Below are positions 18,369-28,790 of a DNA stretch of 64,000 nucleotides, piece by piece. Below the pieces are notes generated by a model. It was not told the origin of the DNA. It saw nothing but the letters and a program-made list of their open reading frames with translations, and did no database searches. The stretch is from Polyodon spathula (Eukaryota; Chordata; Actinopteri; Acipenseriformes; Polyodontidae). Both the position numbers and the translations under genes were made by a program. The stretch's first letter is position 1, and each line of letters starts with the position of its first letter. The DNA lies in the NCBI RefSeq assembly GCF_017654505.1, contig NC_054559.1, positions 8,771,281-8,835,280 of the forward strand. Direction: 5' to 3'.

Positions 18369-19948
18369 CAGTGTCTATAGTAAGTATTCACCCCCCTTGG
18401 ACGTTCTCACAGTTTGTTGTGTTACAACCTGAAATCTTGATGCACTTAAATGGGATTTTTTTCTGTTATTTACACAACCGATGCAACACTTTGAAGAGGC
18501 TAGAGAATTTTTATTGTGAAACTACAGTTATGAAAAAAAAAAAAAGAAATGTTTGGTTAGATAAGTATTCACCTCCCTGAGTCAATACTTGGTAGAATCA
18601 CCTTTGGCAGCAATTACAGCTGTGAGTCTTTTGGGGTAAGCCTCTACCAGGTTTGGACATCTGGATCGTGCAATATTCGCCCATTCAACTCTGTCAAGTT
18701 GGATGGGGATTGTTGGTGGACAGCAATCTTCAAGACTTGCCAAAGATTCTCAATCGGATTCAAGTCACTCTAGGACATTCACTTTCTTGTTTTTAAGCCA
18801 CTCCAGTGTCGCTTTGGCTGTGTGCTTGGCGTCATTGTCCAGCTGAAAGGTAAATCTCTGTCTCAGAGTAAAGCAGGTTTTCCTTAAGGATTTGCCTGTA
18901 TTTAGCTCCATCCATTTTGCCCTCTACCCTGACAAGCTTCCCAGTTCCTGCCAATGAAAGGCATCCCCATAGCATGATGCTGCCACCACCATGCTTCACA
19001 GTAGGGATGTTGTTACCTGGGTGATGTGCTGTGTGGGTTTGCACCAGACATAATGCTTTGCATTTAGGGCAAATAGTTCAATTTTTGTTTCATCAGACCA
19101 CAGAATCTTTTGCCACATCTTTTCAGAGTCCCCCACATGCCTTTTTGCAAATTCCAAGCAGGACTTTAGATGGGCTTTTTTTAAAAAATGGCTTCCTTCT
19201 TGCCGCTCTTCCCCATACAGGCCAGATTTGTGGAGTACCTCTGCTATGACAAATGTACAGTTTCTCCCATCTCAGCCATGGAATGCTGTAGGTCTTTCAG
19301 AATTGTCATTGGCCTCTTGATGGCTTCTCTGACCAATGCCCTTCTTACCCAGCTGCTCAGTTCGGGAGAATGGCCTGCTCTAAGCAGATTCTGGGTGGTG
19401 CCGTATACCTTCCACTTCTTAATGAGTGACTTGATTGTGCTCCAACGGGATATTCAATGCCTTTGGAATCTTTTTATACCCCTCCCCTGATCTGTGCCTT
19501 TGCACAACTTTATCCCGGAGTTGTTTTGAAAGCTCCTTGGTCTACATGGTAGTATCTTTGGTTTGAATACACTACCCAACTGTGGGACCTTACAGAGACA
19601 GGTGTATTTAACCTGAAATCATGTGAACCACTTTTATTGCACACAGATGGACTCCATTTAATTTACTGTGTGAACGCTGAAGGCAATTGGTTGCATCTGA
19701 GCTTATTTAGGAGTGTCACAGCAAAGGGGTTGAATACTTATCTAATGAAGACTTTTCAGGTTTTTATTTTTAATTGATTTTTTTTTCACCCCCCCCCCCC
19801 CCCCAAAATTTTTTATGCATTGAAAGTGTTGAGTAGGATGTGTAAACCAGAGGGAAAAAAATCCTGTTTAAATGCATCAAGATTTTAGGTTGTAACACAA
19901 CAAACTGTGAAAACGTCCAAGGGGGGTGATTACTTCTTATAGGCATTG
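18369..19948 (-). mobile_element. Tc1-like transposon, complete but inactive (1580 bp)
   Basis: The element lies between TA dinucleotides at 18367-18368 and 19949-19950, the Tc1/mariner target duplication. The inverted repeats are at least 75 bp. Left begins CAGTGTCTATAGTAAGTATT and right (reverse complement) CAATGCCTATAAGAAGTAAT. Both continue through CACCCCCCTTGGACGTT and TTTGTTGTGTTACAACCT with few differences. The transposase relic lies inside on the minus strand. A run of C at about 19789-19804 lies near the right end. Confidence 0.93.
18582..19547 (-). pseudogene. Tc1-like transposase pseudogene
   Basis: Read on the minus strand, the relic starts with an ATG immediately followed by TAG (a stop at codon 2), then a recognisable N-terminal helix-turn-helix segment (KELSKQLRDKVV). 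Several frameshifts and stops follow. The middle is still legible: LWSDETKIELF with the first catalytic Asp, VKHGGGSIMLWGC, and a second Asp in the LDNDAKHTAKATLEW segment. Around 18755-18775 the usual WPSQSPD block before LNPIENLW has been lost or altered by a small deletion. It ends with STKY and a stop. Many breaks mean it cannot make a working enzyme. Confidence 0.92.
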
Positions 19949-19950
19949 TA

Positions 19951-22900
19951 TTTACAAAAAAACATTTCCAATTCAATTTATCTATGTTTTTCATTACTAA
20001 CCCATCCCTACTGTTATCAAGGCTTTAAGATCAGCATAAACTCATTTAAGCAGGATAGCACTGCTTAATAATCAAGAATATCCATGAAAACGAGAGAGCT
20101 GGTCACAAAAACTTATTTTTCAACTCAGGGGATAAAATTATTGGGCAAGATTGCATGCATTATTTATACCCCTTGAGGAATGGAAAAAACATTATTCCCC
20201 TGAAAGGGAGGCTCAGAGGCTGTTTTGTGTCTGTGACCGGAAACACAGAGTTTCCCATTTCCAAATAGATGGGCTATGGACATTATTTAAATAATCCAGC
20301 CAGTGGAGATGCAGGCACTTAATGCAAAAAGACAGCCAAACAAATGTGAAACTAATCAATTTTCATAAACCTCCTCCTTCACACTGAAACAAAATAATAA
20401 TAGGTTTGGCATGACGGGGTCCCGTTTTTCTTTCACATCACGTTTCCACAAAATAATGGGTCATTTTTCAAAGCAGTATGCACTAAAAAGCTAGATAGAA
20501 AACGCCATTAATTTTCAGCGTGTATTGGTTTGAACAGGATTATGAGAAGCAGTCCCAGTGCTCTTGTATTATTATTATTATTATATTATTTATTATTATT
20601 ATTATTATTATTAGTAGTAGTAGTCCTATTTAATGCCCAATAGGGGGACTACACCAGCTGCCACACTGGCAGTTTAGCACCCCCTAAACAAAAGGGGGTG
20701 CTAACAAAGACTGGTCATTAACTAATTTAACTAAAACCAGTCAAAAAGACTGCAAATTAAATTCTCAAAACACGTGGTATTAATATTTCTAAAGGTACAC
20801 AGCACTGTTATTTTAAACTGCGTAACTTGTAACAGCAAAAATAGCTGCTCAAACTGAAACTAGTTTTTGAAGCCTTCATGAATAAGGTGAATAACGGAAT
20901 GAGGATAGTACTCTAAAAGCACCTATACAATTAACTACGTTGCAATTTATTGCAGGGCTGTAAGGCTGTAATCCGTTCCAATCTCATTGCAGTTTTGTTT
21001 TTCCAGTATTTGAAATGATTTCAGTCAGCCTGATGCAAACTGCACCAAAGTAATAGCCTAGTGATTTATTAAGTGCTCTGCTCGGATGAGGGTTACAGTA
21101 TAAAGTGGCGTATTAATTCAGACTGGCTAATGAGTTGGAATAATAGAACTATTTGTGTTGATTCTTTATTCAGTCATTCTGAAGTTGTTTTGGCCGTACA
21201 GCCATTACTTACAGACTAGACTACAAACCAAAATCTGTGTTTCACAGATAATGGCAAATGTGTTAAGTTTGAATTTATAAATTACAGTATGAATTGGCTG
21301 CACTGCACTTTCACACATTAAATTTCAGTGAGATCTTGTTAATTGCATATGTTTGAATCCATGAAGCCTTGACCAAAATGTTTTTTTTTTTCTACAGCAT
21401 AACATAAAAATATGTTTGTTTTTTAGTTAATAATCTATAATGCTAGTGATATGTACACATACAATAGTGACTTTACCTAAACTTTGTCATCAAATAAGAA
21501 AAATGTAATATTGGAATACAAACCTGAACATAATCATGCAATGATATTAATAAATCAATTATCACAACTATAATGTGTCTTCATTTACACGTCTTCAACT
21601 GCAAACATCCACCACCATTCACTGTGAAACGCTGCATTCTTTCTCTTTCACCAAAGTCTGAAATTCTGGCATGAATTTATCAGACACGGCACATCTTATG
21701 CAGCTTTCTAGGTTTGTGTCCAGCAGTTGCGAGCGGCACTTTGACTTCTCTCAACATCTGAGAATGCTGACTTGCACAACCTGGCGTTTTCACCTGGATT
21801 ATTTTTACACACATGACGTGAGCGAGGGAAGCTGAGCAACATGAAAAGCAAAAAAATGCCTCCCATGTATTTCAAAGCTATCTCTTCGTAGCAGTGTTGA
21901 CACATTGAAATACATGCTAGGGATTATGTTTTCTTTTCATGCTCGTCTCGTTCAAGTCGTTTAACTCTTCCTATAGATGCCTTTTTAGCAGATAACTAAT
22001 AAGCAGTAACCAAGGAACAAAAGAATATACAACGATCAAATACACATGCACACGCTGCTTTTCGTCTTACCAGTTTTGACAAACATGTGGCTAGTGGCTA
22101 ACGTATTGGACAACATGCATAATGAGCCTTTTTGTCAGCGAAGAGAAGAACTGAAGATGAGCTCTTGTTAATGCAGATTCAGTCAGGGCTTTTAAAGCAC
22201 ATGATTGATGATCAGATGTGCTGGATTATAGGGAATACTTCTACATCTAAACTGTCCCGAGTATTATGTTCTACTTTACTAAAAAGATAAGAAAATGCTG
22301 GCCAACAAAACAAAGAAATACATCTGTTAGCCCTGTAAAAATAGAGGCTACTGAAAGATCGTTTGTGGTATACATTTTCATTCACCGCAGGAGGATGTCC
22401 CAGGAGCCGTGACAGGGGGACATCCTCCAAAGGGGAATAAAAAACACATATCGTGAACAATCATTCAGTATTCTGTTTATAGATTTAAAATAAATTGCAA
22501 TAAAAGGTGTACATTTTTTATATTAAATCATTTAATTCAGGGATTATTTTACCTGGCAGACCTTTACTTTCATTGCCAACATACTATGCTTCGATGCGGA
22601 TACATTTCCAACCCTGTTTATGGCATCTTTGCAAACTTCTTTAGATAGAACCTTGAGCTCAATCTGTCAATTTGGAGCAACCTTGAGTGCTGTGTTTCCT
22701 GTCGCTACTGGTGTTAATGAAGGGGCTACACTGCCAGGCTGTTTGGATGAATTAGATGTAGACAGATTGGTAATTGGCATTTCTTGACTAAACTCGTCAG
22801 GGAAATCCAAAGTCCAAACCAAAACACAATAGAAATTTGAATGATATATAAAACATGTATCGTGGCAGTATTGTTTGAATTACCGAAGCGCAGCTCCGTC

Positions 22901-23247
22901 CTGATTTTTATTATTACACTGCTGGATTTACTGTAAACAAAGACATATTCGGAACTTGTTCCAGTAAGCATGTTATCCAACTCATGTTATCACTGGTATA
23001 GTCGAGCCGTTTCCGGTACCATTCTGGTACTTTTTTCTATAGGCAGAACCTTGACTTAAGAATTAACTTAATAATCTTTACCAATTTGTTATTAAAAGGC
23101 TCTATTTTCGGTGCCTGGACACCAATGAAGCAATCTCTTTTCCGTGTGGAAATCAAATTAGTCGTTTTGCGCCTTGCACTAGGAACAAAAAAAATCAGTG
23201 TCCAGATCCCTACATACCAGTTTTGATGGTACACTCCGAATCATTAA
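19951..23247. other. Gene-free sequence
   Basis: Mostly unique AT-rich DNA. It includes an imperfect (TTA)n/(TAG)n stretch at about 20569-20623, followed by a small inverted repeat around AGCACCCCCT/AGGGGGTGCT (about 20678-20702). A perfect 12-bp-arm hairpin is at 22390-22428. No gene is recognised. Confidence 0.45.
22390..22428. repeat. Perfect 12-bp inverted repeat (hairpin)
   Basis: GGAGGATGTCCC at 22390-22401 is exactly complementary to GGGACATCCTCC at 22417-22428, leaving a 15-nt loop. It has no T run, so it is not an intrinsic terminator. It may be the core of a small MITE relic. Confidence 0.85.
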
Positions 23248-23599
23248 CCCCTTTCACACTGACACGCCTATCCGGGTCCCAGCCCGGGTTCTGGCTACCT
23301 GGGTCATAAGCCCGCGTAGTGTGAAACCACATACCTGAGCCAGATTGCAGCTGGGATAAAGAAACATTTGTTCTAATCAACATTTGGACCAATGGTTCAA
23401 TCTAGAGAAGCTTGGATGGAAGCGTCCGTAACAAGCTGCTTCTGGGGCATTGATACACGCATGTGTACTTGCATCTGTCACCCAGGTCAACTCTGCTTTA
23501 TCAAAAGCAGCGTGACATTGTGTAACCAACTTGCATGACACGGGTCCTGACCTGGGCAGGTTCTAACCCAGCAGAAAGAGCATGCCAGTGTGAAAGGGG
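23248..23599. mobile_element. MITE with CCCCTTTCACACTG ends (352 bp)
   Basis: Left end CCCCTTTCACACTG (23248-23261) and right end CAGTGTGAAAGGGG (23586-23599) form a perfect 14-bp inverted repeat. The inside is GC-richer than its flanks and has further partly complementary words (CCCGGGTT/AACCCAGC type, and GGGTCC). There is no coding capacity. The flanks do not show a clear target duplication, so the superfamily is unresolved; hAT or Harbinger are both plausible. Confidence 0.75.
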
Positions 23600-23738
23600 C
23601 TTCTGATACCTGGCGTGTATTTTAACTGTTTGCAGAGTCAAGAGTCCACACAATTGTCTGCTTGAGGCACTCGTCCTTGTGATGAAATGATGAGAACATT
23701 AGGAACTTATATTACAAACTAGTACTACTTTAACAAGG

Positions 23739-24215
23739 TGTGACAGAGTACACCCCTTCCCTGTGTTTATTTTGTATTATTATTATTTAAATGTACTGTT
23801 TTGTGTTTGTTGTTTTACAGCATGGATAGGGTTAAAATACCCCATCCAGCTAAACATTGTGCATAATGTGATCATCTCACAAATTAATCAAGTAATTACC
23901 AATTGGGAGATGGCCACGTATATAAAAGCAAAGCAGCCGCTCCTAGAGGGTTGATGAGAACTACTCAGTAAGAACTACAGAGAGGAGGGAAAGTGACGTT
24001 AAGATAAAACTTTAAAAACAATTGCTGCGAGTGCTGGGTCAAAACCAGCACGATACGTGTTTGCGTGTCTCTGTTATTTGTTTTGTTCAGTGTTCGTTTT
24101 GTTTAAACTGTTTGTTTGGCCATCAAGCCATTTCATTTAGTAAATACGAACGTAGTTGCGACTCACCCCCGCAGCACTTGTGCCTGTGTCTTCCTTGTCT
24201 GACGTCACCACCAAG
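23739..24215 (+). mobile_element. LTR-like unit A (Gypsy/ERV style), approximate 3' end
   Basis: It begins TGTGACAGAGTACACC, the usual TG-start of Gypsy-type LTRs. Promoter-like words follow in order: GGAGATGGCCACG, then a TATA box (TATATAAAAG, about 23919-23927), a transcribed-region stretch, and an ATTTAGTAAAT poly-A-signal-like word at about 24136. A CpG-bearing tail then runs to GACGTCACCACCAAGCC. The GGCCACGTATATAA core is also seen in unit B. No gag-pol, primer-binding site or partner LTR is nearby, so it is probably a solo LTR. The 3' boundary is uncertain. Confidence 0.6.
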
Positions 24216-25665
24216 CCAAAAACTAACCAAACCACCAAAGACAACATTCACCTGCTAGATGCTTTCAAAACAAATCCAAATTTGGCTGGAAAAACGCCAG
24301 CCTGGCACCATTGATCAAGGGGGAGTATCTTAAAAATTGCATGCGAGATGCATGCATTACCTATTAAATGTACAAATCTCATAAAGCGAAAAATGTATAT
24401 TTGAATTGCTACTCCGGTACTTTCATCCAATCATGTTATGCCACTCGAGTAGGATAACAAAAATGTATCCCACACTAGATATACCCATGCTTGTGATATA
24501 AGATACAAATACAACACAGTGCTGGGTATGTATTAAAAGATAGACTTTTGATGGAAAAAATCATACTGGGCATTTTGACACTGCAAGAGTGATCTTCTCT
24601 TCCGCCATTGTTTACTAAAGGAGCGTAAGGGAAGCTGTTCCTCATTGGTAAGTTTCCTAGCAGCTGCGTGACAAAATCACAAAAATAGACACCAATCACA
24701 TTTTTTACACATCACTTCAGTGCCGCTTCAGTGTCGCCGGTCACATCACTGGCAGTTTGAACAGCTTTGTATAAAAAATATATGCGTACGACACATTCGG
24801 TTGTCTCATCACGTCTGGTGTGTAGAGGCCTTAAGGCTCTGCATTACTAACAACTGAGGGTTAGGCAGTGCAAAGCCCTTCAATATGTTCTCAATACAAT
24901 ACTCAACAGAGCCAACTCCTCTCTCTCCAAGGATGTCATTTATTAAATATTTGATCTGACACACATACCCGTTTTATAATAAACGTGGCACTCATTTATT
25001 GTTTGTCTTGGAAATGACTTACTCAGTGGAAGGCTTGACAGCAATTTATCACAGAGCTGGCACTGGGTGGTCAGTGCCAACCTAATTAAAACAATGAATC
25101 TTTGAGCACACTATGCCAGAACAAAGTAAGGAGAGACTAGGAGACAACTTCCTATTCTAATAAATGCCCCTTTGAAATGAGGATTTCTGCTAACTGTTTG
25201 CTACCGCCTGGAATTAGAAAAAGGATCTAAAGTGGACACCCCATCCATTTACCAGTTTGACTGCAGTCTCCACTATGGCAAGGCGATCTGCAAACATATG
25301 GTACAGTACAAGAAGCTGCAAAATGCAAGCAAGGTATTCTAGTCATTGAATTTTGATAGAATCCGTTCTCTCTTAATAGAATAAAAAAGGCTTAATATGA
25401 ACTTAGTAAATACTAGCAATGTCGGTATTTTAATTGTCTATACATATTGTGCCAATTACTGAACAAGATATCATATCCTCTGTGTTTTTATATTAGGCAG
25501 ATGCATGAATCTGAAGTCTACCAAATGTGCTGTCTTAAACTCTGTTGAATAACTTCTGATTTGTTTTCAATATGCTGGTCCTGCAATGATCTTTAAGAAA
25601 CAGTTACACCACCATTAGCAAGACCAAACCCAGCAACATATCACATTGTGGTATTATATATTATT
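24216..25665. other. Gene-free sequence with an orphan MITE end
   Basis: At 24811-24833 the sequence ACGTCTGGTGTGTAGAGGCC followed by TTA resembles the right terminus of the Harbinger element at 38702-39476. No matching left end is seen upstream, so this is a truncated copy. The remainder shows no gene. Confidence 0.45.
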
Positions 25666-26410
25666 TAGGGCTTCTGTTTTTCGGGTTTTATTAATTGTAT
25701 TTTTCGGTGCTTATTTTTTTTTTTGGGCTATTATCGAGTTTTATGTAAAAAAATTTTTCAAGGCTTTCATTTTTGATATACTGTATGAAATTAGTGTTTT
25801 TGGTTTCTTTCCAAAATGCTTGAGCGTTTCACATTATTTTTTTTCTGTCAAAATATGTACAGTAACTCGACAGCACTTGCACACTTAAGTTGTACCTTCT
25901 TTCCTTTGCTGTCTTCCACAGCAAAATCCCTATGGTTACGGGCACATTCTTCTGAGTTTTTTGTATGTAGGCATTTTTGTACATTTCGCCACAATTCTGT
26001 TTTAAATCCTCTGTAGCTCAACTGTAACACAGCTTTAAATCCCATTAACAAGCTTCCATCCTGATTGTAATCTTGTTTTAAATCTCGCTAGTGGTGTCTC
26101 CAATAGAAATGTAGGAATGTGCTGTCACTCAGTAGTTGGGGCAGGTTTAAAGTATTCAGAACGAATCAATGATAGATGCAAGTCAGGAAGGAGGGACATT
26201 GCCCAGCAGCACTGGGAAACGTACGTATTATTATTTTTGTAGTAGGTTTTATATTTTAATGGGAAAAGGGTAAAGTTAAAGTGAATTGATTAACCATTTC
26301 CACAGTTTTTCCAGTGTTTTCCGGTGTTTATTGGCTATCCACCAATTTCATTTTTTGTATCGGGGGTGTTTTATCGGGTTTTATCGGTTAAAACCAAATC
26401 AGAAGCCCTA
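25666..26410. mobile_element. Unclassified TIR element (745 bp)
   Basis: The left end TAGGGCTTCTGTTTTTCGGG and the reverse complement of the right end, TAGGGCTTCTGATTTGGTTT, form an imperfect inverted repeat whose first 11 bases match exactly. Subterminal words such as TTATCGGGTTTTATCGG near the right and TCGGGTTTTATT near the left repeat the theme. The interior is non-coding and T-rich. No exact target duplication is visible: the 8-bp flanks are AT-rich but different. hAT-type non-autonomous element is my best guess. Confidence 0.65.
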
Positions 26411-26759
26411 ATTATAACCGACAGCAGTGCTAAGCAATTCAGGATTTGAACAAGGCTACTCCTGAATGTCACCCTGTGTCTGTATGCTAATGTTTAAGAG
26501 CCTGATTCTGTCAGCCCCATGAAATGAACTGACTTAATAGGCCTGGTGTACTAGTAGTGTTAACTAGTGTATAACTGCTCACCAATGACTCACTGGCTTT
26601 TCACTCTAGCTACTTTACAACTGTTTAAGCTAGTTTTCCCTCTTTTTTAATGATGCTGTAAGAATTGTATGAGCTGTAAGTATAACTCAAGCTATGTTGT
26701 AATATATTATGTGTTTTACTGGTTGTCTGTTGTAAACGACCCCCCATTGTAAATTCACT

Positions 26760-27360
26760 ACAGCAATTCAGACAACATCGGCTGAATGGTGACGTACCCA
26801 GACCAGGAGGCTGACAGATACACAGACAGGCAGGTACTTGCAGGTTAATGCACTGCTGCGTGTTTTTAATTCATAATTAAATAAATCAACAAAAACAACG
26901 CTAACATAGCAAAATAAAACACTGAACCAAAACAACGTCTCAAACACAAAACACGGACACCAAAACAAGCACCGTTCCTGCACATGTAGCAATTGTTTTC
27001 TTTTGTTTTTCTTTTACTTTCGTTTTCTCTTGGCGCTCTCTCTCTTTCATTTCTCCTGTCAAACACCCCACCCAAACACACAAACAGGCATGCTTATATA
27101 CACGTGGCCACCTCTGAATTCACAACAAATGAATCTCTTCGGAGATGGCCACATTCTGAACCAAACAATAACAAAACATTGTATTTAAAAAAATAAAAAT
27201 AAACCCACAATGCATTTCTTTTCAAATCATACAACTGCAACAATACCATTCCCTTTTTAAATAAACCCACAAACCATTCTGTTAAATACATAATACCTTT
27301 CAAACCACAATACATTCCAAAATAACACATTAATCAGCAAGGCTGTTCTGCCCTGTCACA
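26760..27360 (-). mobile_element. LTR-like unit B (Gypsy/ERV style), minus strand
   Basis: On the minus strand it begins at 27360 with TGTGACAGGGCAGAACAGCC. It has a GGTGGCCACGTG word leading into a TATA box (GTATATAAGC, about 27092-27101), then purine-rich AGAGAGAGAG and GAAAAC words. A GAATTAAAAAC poly-A-signal-like word and a tail with GGTCTGGGTACGTCACC follow. The layout and the GGCCACGTRTATA and ACGTCACC words match unit A, so the two belong to related families. No internal retroviral region is adjacent. The end near 26760 is approximate. Confidence 0.6.
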
Positions 27361-27907
27361 TGGCTCGTTTTATTTTTTTTTTATTTGCCATGTATAAATT
27401 AAGTAATCCCTCATGATTAAAAACACACAGGGTGCTGAAACATAAAGGCATTTGGAAATTATGATATTCTCCAATCATTTCCATACTGGGTGCATTTTTT
27501 TCTTAGCCACCTTAGGTACAAATTATAGTCTTTTGGCATCCAAAAGATGAAGATGTATTATCCCTTTGCTAGAGCCACAGTAAGTTGTTTATGGTTGTGT
27601 TCTCTAAGCCCCAGAGTCACTGCTTTAAGCTGCCTTCACAATTTGTCTTTATTAGGCAGTTGTCTACTCTGCTGTGTCCAAAGACAAGCACTCCGTTAGA
27701 GCATCGTTGTGGGAGAAAACGAGAGCGTGGTGTGCTTACAAACAAAGGAAATCTGTTATCAATCTGGATGTGTCTCAAGGCGACATCATCACACTCTGAA
27801 TTAAACAAGTGCTTGTCAGAAACATTGACCTTGATGGTTTCCTTTAACTTCAAATGGAACATGAAAGTTTTTACATTCTCTTCCTCAGTATTTTGGGGCA
27901 TTCTGGG

Positions 27908-27910
<3 letters not shown>

Positions 27911-27942
<32 letters not shown>
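27911..27942. repeat. (TG)n microsatellite
   Basis: About 16 TG units followed by a G-rich tail. Confidence 0.96.
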
Positions 27943-27948
<6 letters not shown>

Positions 27949-28107
27949 GGGGGACAATGATTACATGAATTCTGCCTAAAAATGCATAGGATAGCATAGC
28001 AATGCATTTAAGATGCTAACATTTTAGTCTTATCTGGGGCAAGAATATTGCTGTAGACTGATGAAAATGTAGGCTTTTAAACTGGAATACATTAGGAAGT
28101 GCTAATA

Positions 28108-28162
<55 letters not shown>
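28108..28162. repeat. (TAA)n microsatellite
   Basis: About 18 copies of the trinucleotide, read as poly-Tyr on the minus strand. Confidence 0.95.
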
Positions 28163-28700
28163 GTAAACTACTGTGCTGAATAACAGGAACCATGTAGTGT
28201 GCAACAGATCCATTATATATATATTCTTTCTTTTTTTAAAGTTCACATGTTATAAGAAGAATAAATTGTACTTGGCAGACTCTATAAACTATTTGTTTGT
28301 AATATTGATATACAATTCCATGCAATATTTCTACTGCTGTAAAAACCCAACAAATTAGCCCCCTCTGTTTAGCCACCACCTCACCAATAAACCAGTCTGT
28401 ACCGCTCGTCTCAAATCTCAGTTCATTCCGATATAAAAACAGGGTTGCTGCAAGTTCATTCTTTTCTATAAATTTCAAATCAGTTTGATTTTGCTCTGCT
28501 GCTGATGAAACAAGCCGGACTGATTTAAAATCTCTTTTAGCTGAGTCTCAGTGGCAGAATGTATGATGCATAAGCATCAATGAACAAACAAGCAGGTCTT
28601 GGTTGCCAATTTTCAACATCCTTGTTATACATTCAAGGCATTCTTGTTGACAATCAACCAGCACAAAAATCTGTTATCAACCAACATATGCTATATTCCT

Positions 28701-28702
<2 letters not shown>

Positions 28703-28789
<87 letters not shown>
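28703..28789. repeat. Poly-A run followed by (TAA)n
   Basis: About 30 A residues (28703-28732) run directly into about 19 TAA units. This A-then-TAA layout can arise from a retrotransposon tail, but the sequence upstream shows no recognisable SINE or LINE body. Confidence 0.93.

Positions 28790-28790
<1 letters not shown>

Noticed and set aside
23739..27360. A single provirus with LTRs at 23.7 and 27.4 kb
   Set aside because: The two units are in opposite orientation and no gag or pol relic lies between them.
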